64,000 bases of DNA from Imperialibacter roseus (GTDB lineage Bacteria > Bacteroidota > Bacteroidia > Cytophagales > Cyclobacteriaceae), in the NCBI RefSeq assembly GCF_032999765.1, contig NZ_CP136051.1, positions 4,626,417 through 4,690,416 of the forward strand. Direction: 5' to 3'. This document shows positions 1-7,787 of the stretch, in pieces (positions within the stretch are counted from its first letter, which is position 1; the number at the start of each line of letters is the position of its first letter). A model generated the notes under the pieces. That model was not told the origin of the DNA. It made no database searches and worked only from the letters and a program-made list of their open reading frames with translations. The position numbers and the translations under genes were made by a program.

Positions 1-1250
1 GGCAATACGATAGGGTGCCGGACGAAGCCACTGGAAGGGACGTGGTGGTACAGGGAAGTTATCATACCATCGAAAATCAACCTGTTACTTTCTTCGATAT
101 GCTGGTGGCCATCCCCAAAGGCATTGTGAGCAGCGCTGATGTCATTACTTTCATTCTTATTTTGGGTGGCTGCTTTTATGTGATTGAAAAAACAGGAGCC
201 TTCAATGAAGCCCTGGGCTGGCTGGTGACCAAATTTAAGAATGCCGAAATGGCCCTGATGGTATTCGTTGGCGTCGTTTTTTGTGTTGGAGGCGTGCTGA
301 ATGGCCTTGCAGAAGAAGTGATCGCCATGATGCCCATCGTATTATTGCTCACCGCCAAAACCGGCTACACCAAAGAGGCCGCTGTGGCGATAAGCTTCGG
401 GAGCGCCAATATTGGGGGATCCTTTGGCCCGTCTAATCCATTTGTGGTGTTAATTGCCCAAAAGGTAGCCGGCGTAGAACCATTCTCCGATAGCCTGTTC
501 CGCATCGTTTTTACGGTCATTGCACTCGCTGTCTGGATTTTCTTTGTGCTGAAGTACGGAAAATCAAAAGCAGGCAGCACAATGAACCCGGCGTCTCCAT
601 CTCCCAGGTTGTCGACAAGGTCTGTGGCTATCTTGTCCCTTCTGCTGGTAACTTTTGGGGTCATGATCTACGGGGCCGTGACGCTGGAATGGGATTTTCT
701 TCAAATGGCTGCTTCATTTTTTGCCCTGGGAATTACTGCTGGTGTCATTGGGAAATTGGGGTTCAACGGCACCGGAGAGGCGTATACTGACGGCTTTAGA
801 GACATGGTATTCGCCTGCGTGGTAGTTGGGTTTGCCAGGGCTATTTTTCTGATTATGCAGGAGGGTATGATCGTCGATACCATCGTACATGCCCTGTTCT
901 CGCCGCTGGATGGCCTCCCACAAATGATCACAGCTATTGGCATGATGATCTCTCACATTATCATACACATTCCTGTTCCCAGCACTTCAGGGCAGGCCAT
1001 GCTTACCATGCCACTACTGGCCCCCATTGCTGATCTCACAGGCATGTCACGCCAAATTGTGGTGTTGGCCTACCAGTACGGCGCCAGCCTCACCGACCTG
1101 ATCACCCCCACCAACGGCACACTCATGGCAGTGATTGCCTCAGCTGGCGTTGCCTACAACGATTGGTTCAAGTTTATCTGGAAGGCAATCCTACTGGTGT
1201 TTGGCATTGCTGCCATAGGGTTGGTTGTAGCCGTAGCAGTAAATATCTAG
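1..1250 (+). CDS. YfcC-family C4-dicarboxylate/basic amino acid carrier, 5' truncated
   Basis: Inner-membrane secondary carrier of the YfcC/DcuC-like family (ion transporter superfamily); the substrate is not determined here. The frame is open to the left edge and reads QYDRVPDEATGRDVVVQG, the segment that normally follows the first membrane helix of YfcC proteins, so the true start lies upstream of the window and the GTG at 15 is not a real start. About ten hydrophobic segments follow, including the family-typical stretch GGCFYVIEKTGAFNEALGWL and the SGQAMLTMPLLAP region near the C-terminus. A gap of 117 bases separates it from the next gene, so it is probably its own transcription unit or the end of an upstream one. 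Confidence 0.85.
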   Translation, partial: QYDRVPDEATGRDVVVQGSYHTIENQPVTFFDMLVAIPKGIVSSADVITFILILGGCFYVIEKTGAFNEALGWLVTKFKNAEMALMVFVGVVFCVGGVLNGLAEEVIAMMPIVLLLTAKTGYTKEAAVAISFGSANIGGSFGPSNPFVVLIAQKVAGVEPFSDSLFRIVFTVIALAVWIFFVLKYGKSKAGSTMNPASPSPRLSTRSVAILSLLLVTFGVMIYGAVTLEWDFLQMAASFFALGITAGVIGKLGFNGTGEAYTDGFRDMVFACVVVGFARAIFLIMQEGMIVDTIVHALFSPLDGLPQMITAIGMMISHIIIHIPVPSTSGQAMLTMPLLAPIADLTGMSRQIVVLAYQYGASLTDLITPTNGTLMAVIASAGVAYNDWFKFIWKAILLVFGIAAIGLVVAVAVNI

Positions 1251-1367
1251 CACATTCTACGGTTCACACTCCACCATCTCTGAACAATTAATTTTACCTG
1301 ACTGCAACCATTCTAAGCTTTCGTCGTATATTGATATCAAATTAATATCATATTAAATCATTCTGGT

Positions 1368-2222
1368 ATGGACACTGAAAAGATTAACAAACCTACATCC
1401 GGCTATCCTATGATCGCATTATTCCTGATTTTTCTCATCGGCGGCATCCTTGGGCTGGCTGTAGCCCGCTTGCCCTTGTCGGCCATTTTTGTCGTGCTGG
1501 CTATTGTGATGACTCCCGGTTTCTTTTTTGTGAACCCCAATGAGTCGAGAGTGCTTACCCTGTTTGGTGAATACAAGGGTACGGTGAAGAACAATGGTTT
1601 CTTCTTTGTTAACCCACTGTATCAAAAGCAGAAAATTTCTCTGCGTGCCCGCAACTTCGACAGCGAAAGACTGAAAGTGAACGACAAGCTGGGCAACCCT
1701 GTGATGATCAGCGTGATCCTTGTTTGGAAAGTAAAAGAAACTTTCAAAGCTGCCTTTGAGGTAGATGATTATGTGAGCTTCGTTCGGGTGCAAACAGATG
1801 CAGCTGTTAGAAAGCTTGCCGGTCGCTATCCTTACGACAATTTCGACGACCATGAAGAGGAAGTTTCGCTAAGGTCAGGCCTTGAAGAAGTGAATCACAA
1901 CCTCGAAAAAGAGCTGGAAGAAAGACTTGACATCGCAGGCATTGAAGTACTCGAAGCGAGAATTGGCTACCTTGCCTATGCCGAAGAAATTGCCCAGGCG
2001 ATGCTAAAGCGCCAACAAGCGACAGCCATTGTTGCTGCCAGATTCAAAATTGTGGAAGGAGCTGTGGGCATGGTAGAAGCGGCACTTGCGGAACTATCGA
2101 AAAAACAGATCATTGACCTGGACGAAGACAAAAAGGCGGCAATGGTCAGCAACCTCATGGTTGTGCTTTGTTCCGACAAAGACACTAGCCCGGTTATCAA
2201 CACTGGAACCTTAAATCACTAA
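1368..2222 (+). CDS. SPFH/band 7 (stomatin-like) membrane protein
   Basis: Membrane scaffold protein of the SPFH/prohibitin/stomatin superfamily, 284 residues. Two hydrophobic segments at about residues 17-35 and 38-57 are followed by the SPFH domain (about 55-230), with the typical start MTPGFFFVNPNESRVLTLFG and the helical stretch YAEEIAQAMLKRQQATAIVAA. It heads a tight run of four genes (gaps of 3 bases, a 1-base overlap and 6 bases) ending in a ribbon-helix-helix protein. In other bacteria SPFH genes are often followed by an Arc-like small protein, which supports this being a functional unit. The exact role is unknown; organising membrane microdomains is the usual inference. Confidence 0.9.
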   Translation: MDTEKINKPTSGYPMIALFLIFLIGGILGLAVARLPLSAIFVVLAIVMTPGFFFVNPNESRVLTLFGEYKGTVKNNGFFFVNPLYQKQKISLRARNFDSERLKVNDKLGNPVMISVILVWKVKETFKAAFEVDDYVSFVRVQTDAAVRKLAGRYPYDNFDDHEEEVSLRSGLEEVNHNLEKELEERLDIAGIEVLEARIGYLAYAEEIAQAMLKRQQATAIVAARFKIVEGAVGMVEAALAELSKKQIIDLDEDKKAAMVSNLMVVLCSDKDTSPVINTGTLNH

Positions 2223-2225
2223 GCC

Positions 2226-2378
2226 ATGGAAAAATATAAATTTCTACAAAAAGGCGGCTTTGAGAGCCTGGCGAAGTTTGAAAAAAAGTTGAATGAAATG
2301 GCGGCTAGCGGTTGGAGAGTGGTCAATTTTACCAATGACCACGGAGGGTATGTGGTTTTGCTCGAAAGGATACGGTAA
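2226..2378 (+). CDS. small DUF4177-like protein (50 aa)
   Basis: Short soluble protein starting MEKYKFLQKGGFESLAKFE and containing LNEMAASGWRVVNF. The pattern of one helix, a Gly-Trp turn and two strands is that of DUF4177-type proteins. It begins 3 bases after the SPFH stop, and its TAA overlaps the ATG of the next gene by one base, so coding status is well supported by context. No catalytic residues are apparent and the function is unknown; a partner role with the neighbouring membrane proteins is inference. Confidence 0.75.
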   Translation: MEKYKFLQKGGFESLAKFEKKLNEMAASGWRVVNFTNDHGGYVVLLERIR

Positions 2379-2896
2379 TGACGGAGTTTAGAGAAACGCA
2401 AAGAATAGACCGGGGGCTGCTTATATTTTTGGCCCTCACGTCTATTGGCGCAATTGTTGGCCCGCTTGTTTTGACTTATCAGGAAGCTCTGAAAGCAACC
2501 GGTGGTGATGGAAATGACATTACGGTAAAATATCTGCTCATCGCATCGGGGGCTTTTGTTTTCACTGTGTTGGTGTTCAGTTTAGTAGCCAGCCAGCGAC
2601 TCGAAATCGACATCAACAAGTACAGGCTTCGCTTCAGGATGCCTCCGTTCGTCAAGTGGAAAGTAATTGCTCCCGAAGAAATAGACAGCTTTCGGGTGGA
2701 AAAAGCTAAATGGTTTCAAAAAATGAGAAAAAGCCGCATGCACTACAATCCCTTCACGAAAAAGGCATCGTACATGATGACAAGGAAATATTTTGTAGAA
2801 TTGAAGCTTACCAATGGAAAAACCATTTTGCTGTCAACTAACATGCCTGACGAGATGCTCAATGCTTTGGAAGGATTTAAGCTGAACGGGAAATAA
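2378..2896 (+). CDS. two-helix membrane protein with PH-like C-terminal domain
   Basis: 172 residues. Two transmembrane segments (about 14-33 and 49-72) are followed by a hydrophilic domain rich in beta strands (IDINKYRLRFRMPPF, FVELKLTNGKTILLSTN), resembling bacterial PH-domain membrane proteins. The start codon overlaps the stop of the preceding small gene (TAATG). No specific family is recognised with certainty. Its place between the SPFH protein and the RHH protein suggests it belongs to the same membrane assembly. Confidence 0.65.
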   Translation: MTEFRETQRIDRGLLIFLALTSIGAIVGPLVLTYQEALKATGGDGNDITVKYLLIASGAFVFTVLVFSLVASQRLEIDINKYRLRFRMPPFVKWKVIAPEEIDSFRVEKAKWFQKMRKSRMHYNPFTKKASYMMTRKYFVELKLTNGKTILLSTNMPDEMLNALEGFKLNGK

Positions 2897-2902
2897 TTTG
2901 TG

Positions 2903-3058
2903 ATGGGGAAGAAAAAAGCATTTGTGATTCGAATTGACGAAGAGATGCTCAAATCTATTGAGAAGTGGGCTGCTGACGAATTTCGCAGCACCAACGGGCA
3001 GATAGAATGGATCATCAACAAGGCCCTTAAAGATTCGGGAAGGGGAAAGAAGGATTAA
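2903..3058 (+). CDS. Arc/MetJ-type ribbon-helix-helix protein (51 aa)
   Basis: Small protein reading KKKAFVIRIDEEMLKSIEKW followed by STNGQIEWIINKAL. This is a short strand then two helices, the layout of Arc-like ribbon-helix-helix DNA-binding proteins; the helix IEWIINKALKD matches the second helix of the family. It starts 6 bases after the preceding stop. It may autoregulate the SPFH operon or act as a small structural partner of the SPFH protein, as in other bacteria where this pair co-occurs. DNA binding is inferred from fold only. Confidence 0.75.
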   Translation: MGKKKAFVIRIDEEMLKSIEKWAADEFRSTNGQIEWIINKALKDSGRGKKD

Positions 3059-3141
3059 CCTTTCTTAACATAGCCCGTTAGCCTTGCTTTCCGGCTAATT
3101 CATGGCCTATTTGGCATCTGACAATTCATTATTTTTACGCT

Positions 3142-3921
3142 ATGAAAGTTGCACTTCTTCTCACTCAAGCCATTCTTGCATCTACCCTATCTTTTGCCCA
3201 GGTAATTCCCCTGCCCAATGCCCACGCCCACAACGACTACGAGCACGACAAACCACTCTTCGATGCACTTTCGAACGGTTTCACCAGTGTAGAGGCCGAC
3301 ATTTTCCTTATCAAAGACGAGCTTTATGTGACGCACAACAAGCCTGTTTCATTGAAGAACACCAAGACTTTGACAGAACTCTACCTCCAGCCTCTTGATG
3401 AGGTTGTTAAAGCCAATAATGGGCAGGTGTATCCCGGCTATAGCGGATCTTTTTACCTCATGATCGACTTTAAAAACGACGCCGAAGGCACCTACGCCAA
3501 GCTCATTGAGCAATTGCAGCCATACAAACACCTGCTCAAAACAAAAACGCAGGATGGCCCGGTAACGATCTTCATTTCCGGTGAAAGGCCTATTACCGCA
3601 ATATTGAATGACCCTGAGAACCTGGTCAGCCTTGATGGCCGACCCAACGACCTTGGTCAGGGCATAACTGCTGATAAAATGCCTGTAGTAAGCACCTCCT
3701 TCAAGTCGCTTGGCTTCTGGAACGGCAACGGTGAAATTCCGTTCGACATCCGGCTTAAAATCAGGCAGCTGAGCGATGCAGCCCACAAGGAAGGGAAAAA
3801 ACTAAGGCTTTGGGCTACACCTGATGATCCGGCCTCATGGCAGGTGTTGCTTAACAACGGTGTTGATTTGCTTAACGCTGACAATTTAACGGAACTAAAA
3901 ACCTTTCTACTGTCGAAATAA
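3142..3921 (+). CDS. secreted PI-PLC/glycerophosphodiester phosphodiesterase-like protein
   Basis: 259 residues with a signal peptide of about 19 residues (ending LSFAQ). The PLC-like TIM-barrel family is indicated by NAHAHNDYEHDKPLFDALSN, then GFTSVEADIFL and ELYVTHNKP: the His, Glu/Asp metal- and acid-base-type residues seen in phosphatidylinositol phospholipase C/GDPD relatives (AIM6-like group in bacteria). It is likely periplasmic or outer-membrane associated, hydrolysing a phosphodiester of unknown identity. Its stop overlaps the mltA start by one base (TAATG), so the two are translated together. Confidence 0.75.
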   Translation: MKVALLLTQAILASTLSFAQVIPLPNAHAHNDYEHDKPLFDALSNGFTSVEADIFLIKDELYVTHNKPVSLKNTKTLTELYLQPLDEVVKANNGQVYPGYSGSFYLMIDFKNDAEGTYAKLIEQLQPYKHLLKTKTQDGPVTIFISGERPITAILNDPENLVSLDGRPNDLGQGITADKMPVVSTSFKSLGFWNGNGEIPFDIRLKIRQLSDAAHKEGKKLRLWATPDDPASWQVLLNNGVDLLNADNLTELKTFLLSK

Positions 3922-5069
3922 TGACGTCAAAATTGCCAGGGCTAACTTTTGTCGGCCTCGCTTTTCTTAGCCTCAATTTCGGCCCGTTTGTGGCCAGCGG
4001 CCAAACAAAGCCAACTGCTATTGGTCACGGATACGATTTCGAGGGAAACGGAAAAGACATTACAGCCGCCACGTTGCCTTTGCTTTACACCAAGAAAGAA
4101 AGTTCGGAAGGGCTTCGGCAGGCGCTTGAGCACAGCGACTCGGCCCTGATCGTGTCTTTAAAAAACCAATACCGATACCTCTTTTTGAAGGATCCCGATC
4201 AAAAGTACAACCTCGAAAACCTGAAACCGACCAACGAAAAGCTTCGAAATACGTTGCGGGCACTGATCCAATCCATTGAAAACCCAACAACTGCTTCCTC
4301 ATTCAGTCTGTATCAGATCAAAGGTGAGGACGGCAAAGGCAACGTGCACTTTACGGCCTACTTTACCCCTGTTTTGGACGCCAGCCCAGTAGCCACAGAG
4401 AAATACAAATACCCGATTTACAAAAAGCCTTCGGAATCCGGCCAAAAGCCCCTTACCCGAAAGCAGATAGACGGACAGGGTGCTTTGAAAAACAAAGGCC
4501 TTGAAGTCGCCTGGACATCCAGTCTTCTCGAAAATTACTTCCTGCAAGTGCAGGGCTCTGGTTATGCGGCCTTTTCCGACGGCTCACTACAGTTTTTGGC
4601 TTTTAATGGACAAAACGGGCTACCCTATTCCAGCCTTGGCAAGTACATGATTGCACAGAGACACATTTCAGAAAGCGACATTTCGTTGCAGAGTATCAGG
4701 AATTGGTTTGTACAAAACCCCGACAGCCTTGAGACTATTCTTTACAAGAACCAGTCTTACACCTTCCTGGCGCCCGTCAAAGAAGAGCCAAAAGGGGCCT
4801 ATGGCTTCCCGCTTACCCCGGAGCATTCCATTGCGGTGGACACACAGTTTATTCCACTGGGTGCTGTTTTGCTGGCCCACTTGCCAGTGCTGGACGAAAG
4901 CGGCAAGCTGCTTAGACATGACTTTACCATAGTGACAGCCCAGGACAAAGGCGGTGCCATTAAAGGCCCCGGCCATGTAGATGTGTATATGGGTGTGGGC
5001 GATGAAGCGCTCAAAAAAGCCAGTGCCATGCATCATTATGGGAATTTGTGGCTGATTTTAGCAGAATGA
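3921..5069 (+). CDS. mltA: membrane-bound lytic murein transglycosylase A
   Basis: 382 residues, signal peptide to about residue 27. The MltA domain (about 130-290) holds the family stretch ALKNKGLEVAWTSSLLENYF and LQVQGSGYAAFSDG. A C-terminal 3D domain contains AVDTQFIPLGAVLLAH, AQDKGGAIKGPGHVDVYMG and the terminal YGNLWLIL. The Asp of GHVDVYMG occupies the position of the catalytic Asp of MltA. It cleaves the MurNAc-GlcNAc bond of peptidoglycan with 1,6-anhydro ring formation. The start overlaps the PI-PLC-like gene. A 15-base inverted repeat begins at its stop codon, and the IS110 element follows. Confidence 0.92.
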   Translation: MTSKLPGLTFVGLAFLSLNFGPFVASGQTKPTAIGHGYDFEGNGKDITAATLPLLYTKKESSEGLRQALEHSDSALIVSLKNQYRYLFLKDPDQKYNLENLKPTNEKLRNTLRALIQSIENPTTASSFSLYQIKGEDGKGNVHFTAYFTPVLDASPVATEKYKYPIYKKPSESGQKPLTRKQIDGQGALKNKGLEVAWTSSLLENYFLQVQGSGYAAFSDGSLQFLAFNGQNGLPYSSLGKYMIAQRHISESDISLQSIRNWFVQNPDSLETILYKNQSYTFLAPVKEEPKGAYGFPLTPEHSIAVDTQFIPLGAVLLAHLPVLDESGKLLRHDFTIVTAQDKGGAIKGPGHVDVYMGVGDEALKKASAMHHYGNLWLILAE

Positions 5070-5165
5070 GACTACAAAAGTTTCGCCAAAGGTGCTGCTG
5101 TTAGCTCTCATACTAAGCTTGGAGATACACTAACTTTCAAGCTCCCTTACAAACTTTTGTAGTCT
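5069..5165. repeat. 15-bp perfect inverted repeat with 67-base spacer
   Basis: Arms agactacaaaagttt (5069-5083) and aaacttttgtagtct (5151-5165) are exact reverse complements and start on the last base of the mltA stop codon. There is no terminal U-run and the loop is long, so a classical terminator is not convincing. It may mark the edge of the IS110 insertion or an old recombination site. Confidence 0.6.
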
Positions 5166-5239
5166 TTGCGACAGAGCAACAGGGAATAAAAACAAGTTAA
5201 GTCTACTTTGACACATTCGAAAAATCTGCCTGTTTTCGC

Positions 5240-5372
5240 CCTGAACCTAAAGGAAACAGACAAATTTTTCTCCTGACTCCCTTTAGGCCTTATGATTGTA
5301 AAAGCATAAGCTTCTATGCAATTTAGTTTTGGATAGACATCAACACTTGTCAAACTAAAAAGATAGAAGCTT
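5240..5372 (+). ncRNA. structured IS110 leader, candidate bridge RNA (seekRNA)
   Basis: Two stem-loops lie just before the transposase start. The first pairs cctaaagg (5246-5253) with cctttagg (5280-5287). The second pairs aagcttctat (5308-5317) with atagaagctt (5363-5372) and, inside it across a small internal loop, tttagttt (5322-5329) with aaactaaa (5352-5359). The second stem ends on the base before the ATG. IS110-group elements are known to encode a bridge RNA between their left end and the transposase gene, built from stem-loops with internal guide loops. Assignment here is inference from location and pairing; guide loops were not matched to target or donor. Confidence 0.45.
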
Positions 5373-6539
5373 ATGAAAGGTAAAAGTAAAGAATTGAACT
5401 TCGAAGGTCAAAAGGTATTCGTTGGCATTGATGTGCATTTAACCAGTTGGAAAGTGACCATATTATTGGAACAGCTTACACATAAGACGTTTTCACAGGA
5501 TCCGAGAGCTGAGACTTTAGCCAGCTATCTAAGGAGAACCTTTCCAGGGGCCGAATATTATTCAGCCTATGAGGCAGGATTTTGCGGTTACAGTGTTCAC
5601 CGATCTCTGGAGGCATGTGGCATACACAATATTGTAGTCAACCCAGCAGACATTCCTACCACAGATAAAGAGAAGAAACAAAAGGAGGACAGCCGAGATA
5701 GTAGAAAAATTGCACGCTGTTTACGTACTGGAGAATTAGAAGCTATCCATGTTCCAGACAGGGCTATAGAAGAACTTCGTGGGCTGGTAAGGTACCGTAA
5801 AACTTTGGTCAAGGAAATCAGTAGAAACAAGACCAGGGTCAAAGCTTCTTTACATTTCTATGGTATTGAAATTCCGGCAGAACTGGACTCTGCATCACGC
5901 CACTGGTCAGCTAATTTCTCCAAATGGTTAGCAACCATAAGGCTATCGACAGATTACGGCCATACCGTAATAGCCGACACGGTGGATACAGTTGATCATT
6001 TACGGTCTACACTACTCAAAATCAATAAGCAGCTAAGGACAATAGCTAAAAGTGAGGCGTATGCTCATAAAATTAACTGCCTTAAAAGTATTCCCGGAGT
6101 AGGACTGGTTGTGTCGATGACTTTGCTTACAGAACTCGAGCAGATCAACCGGTTCAAGAACCTGGATAAACTTTGTGCTTATATTGGACTGATTCCATCT
6201 ACTAATTCTTCAGGAGATAAAGATCGAACAGGAAGCATTACACCCAGAAGCAATAAACCATTGAGAGGGGTACTTATTGAAAGTGCATGGGTTGCCAGTA
6301 GAATTGATCCTGCTCTAGCTCTGGCTTATAGTAATTTGTGTAAGCGAATGAAGCCAAATAGAGCTATTATTCGAATAGCTAAAAAGTTATTGAATCGTAT
6401 AAGGTTTGTATTGAAAAATGAAACAGAGTATGAATATGCGGTGGTTAAATGAAGAGACTATCATCATAAAACAAACTTCACTTGAAAGACAGCTACTCAG
6501 CCCTTGCGATGCTAAATTTTAGTATTCGTTTCCTTTAGG
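5246..6539 (+). mobile_element. IS110-family insertion sequence (minimum extent)
   Basis: The transposase gene is bracketed by a 12-base inverted repeat: cctaaaggaaac at 5246-5257 and gtttcctttagg at 6528-6539. Subterminal inverted repeats are typical of the IS1111 subgroup, while a long structured 5' leader is typical of the IS110 subgroup, so the subgroup is not settled. The true ends probably lie a little outside these coordinates, within 5070-6740, and cannot be fixed without a second copy or an empty site. The element sits between mltA and a convergent regulator gene and does not visibly break either. Confidence 0.7.
5373..6452 (+). CDS. IS110-family transposase (DEDD recombinase)
   Basis: 359 residues. 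The N-terminal DEDD/RuvC-like domain shows VFVGIDVHLTSWKV (first Asp), YEAGFCGYSVHRSLEACGI (Glu) and the Asp-rich KQKEDSRDSRKIAR. The C-terminal Transposase_20 domain contains the helix-hairpin-helix NCLKSIPGVGLVVSMTLLTE and the stretch LRGVLIESAWVASR. Length is normal for the family and no frameshift is visible, so it may be active. Members recombine DNA under guidance of an element-encoded bridge RNA. Its ATG directly abuts a stem (5308-5372), so translation may be controlled by RNA folding. Base composition is more AT-rich than the flanking genes, consistent with acquisition. Confidence 0.93.
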   Translation: MKGKSKELNFEGQKVFVGIDVHLTSWKVTILLEQLTHKTFSQDPRAETLASYLRRTFPGAEYYSAYEAGFCGYSVHRSLEACGIHNIVVNPADIPTTDKEKKQKEDSRDSRKIARCLRTGELEAIHVPDRAIEELRGLVRYRKTLVKEISRNKTRVKASLHFYGIEIPAELDSASRHWSANFSKWLATIRLSTDYGHTVIADTVDTVDHLRSTLLKINKQLRTIAKSEAYAHKINCLKSIPGVGLVVSMTLLTELEQINRFKNLDKLCAYIGLIPSTNSSGDKDRTGSITPRSNKPLRGVLIESAWVASRIDPALALAYSNLCKRMKPNRAIIRIAKKLLNRIRFVLKNETEYEYAVVK

Positions 6540-6740
6540 CTGCTGCTTTCATTCATAGAAATTAAACAAGGAAATGCGGCTTACTAGTCCGTTGATAGAA
6601 GGATGTTTTTATGATGATTTATCATGACTAACAAGGAACATGGAGGCAAAGTATTGCTGGCCACTTCTTGGATTACAACATAGAAGGGCAGGGGTAAATC
6701 AGGAGAAAAATCACACGGTACTTAATCTGTCAAGGTATGA

Positions 6741-7637
6741 TTAGACAAAATCACGCATCAGCCTGATCAGCTGAGCCCGGCTCTTCACATCGGTCTTTTG
6801 GTAGATCCTCGAGGTGTGGTCTTTAATTGTCTGCAACGTCACAAACAGCGTATCGGCTATCTCCTGGTTGGTCTTGCCACTGTATATCTCCCTGACAATT
6901 TCGGATTCACGGGCTGTGAGAGCGAACCTGGCAATAAACGCTTCCGCTGACGGAGCATCGATTTCTTTGGCAGCTTCATACTTAATGGTATACACGAAGT
7001 AAACGGCAATGAAAGTGTTGAGCAGGAAGAAGACGAAGTGGCTGAGGGCCTGAAGCATGACATTAACGGTGGATGTCATGTACTCAAAACCATAAAAAAT
7101 GGCGAGGGCAAAAAGTGCCGCAGTAAGTGCCAGGCGATCTCTGGTCAACAGGAGGGTCGTTTTCTGAGTGAGAAACAGCGTTCCACAGAAAGCCGATGCA
7201 ACAAAGCCAAACACCGCATAAACGTTGGGTAACGACGTGAGCACTGTCCATTCCAACGCATAGTATTGAGTGATTACAACAATGCTAACGATAACTGCCA
7301 GGGAAGGAATAACGACCCAATGTGTGCTTTTTAGCGTGACTTGTTTGCTCCAGTACATTTGCTGCGCAGCACTGAAGGCGATAAACGGAATGCCCAGCAC
7401 AGTCAGCACCTTTGAAAAAGGTTTTACCTGTTCTGCAAAAGGCATAAAGGCAATAAACGACTCACTCCAAAGGCTGTAGAAACCAAAGGTGTACAACAAA
7501 ATCAAAAAATACTGCAGGTGTTGGAAAGCTGGCAGTGCCTTTAGTTTGGTGAATCTGAAAATCACCATAATGCCTCCAGCCGCTAGCGCCAGGCAAAAAA
7601 TAAAGCTTATCCAGAAAACCAGTCCTTCTACAGTCAT
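6741..7637 (-). CDS. membrane-anchored LuxR-family transcriptional regulator
   Basis: 298 residues from the ATG at 7637 (a TTG three bases upstream is less likely). Seven hydrophobic segments fill about residues 1-215, and a cytosolic LuxR/GerE helix-turn-helix fills 230-298: FALTARESEIVREIYSGKTN, QEIADTLFVTLQTIKDHTSR, then YQKTDVKSRAQLIRLM. The layout of a 7TM sensor on a LuxR HTH occurs in Bacteroidota. It faces the membrane protein at 7788 across about 150 bases carrying five related operator-like repeats, so autoregulation and control of that neighbour are likely. The sensed signal is unknown. Confidence 0.88.
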   Translation of the reverse strand: MTVEGLVFWISFIFCLALAAGGIMVIFRFTKLKALPAFQHLQYFLILLYTFGFYSLWSESFIAFMPFAEQVKPFSKVLTVLGIPFIAFSAAQQMYWSKQVTLKSTHWVVIPSLAVIVSIVVITQYYALEWTVLTSLPNVYAVFGFVASAFCGTLFLTQKTTLLLTRDRLALTAALFALAIFYGFEYMTSTVNVMLQALSHFVFFLLNTFIAVYFVYTIKYEAAKEIDAPSAEAFIARFALTARESEIVREIYSGKTNQEIADTLFVTLQTIKDHTSRIYQKTDVKSRAQLIRLMRDFV

Positions 7638-7653
7638 CAAATAGTTCGTCGGT

Positions 7654-7732
7654 TACTTTGGCTAAAGTAGACACCACTACCAAAGTAGCTTCAATACTAA
7701 AGTAGTGAAAGTAAAAACACTACTTTGGTAGT
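7654..7732. promoter_or_regulatory. cluster of five CCAAAGTAG-type repeats in divergent promoter region
   Basis: Within 79 bases: tactttgg (7654-7661), ctaaagtag (7662-7670), ccaaagtag (7680-7688), ctaaagtag (7697-7705) and ctactttgg (7720-7728). The first two form a palindrome tacttt-ggct-aaagta. actaccaaagtag (7676-7688) and ctactttggtagt (7720-7732) are a 13-base perfect inverted repeat. The position between a LuxR-type regulator and its divergent neighbour makes these the probable binding sites of that regulator. Confidence 0.65.
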
Positions 7733-7787
7733 TAAAGGATGGCGACCACTCCCCCTACATTTGAGTCATCAACAAAATTATATCTCA

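Noticed and set aside
1-1250. Complete gene starting at the GTG at 15
   Set aside because: The frame is open to the left edge, and the residues before the GTG (QYDR) match the interior of the family.
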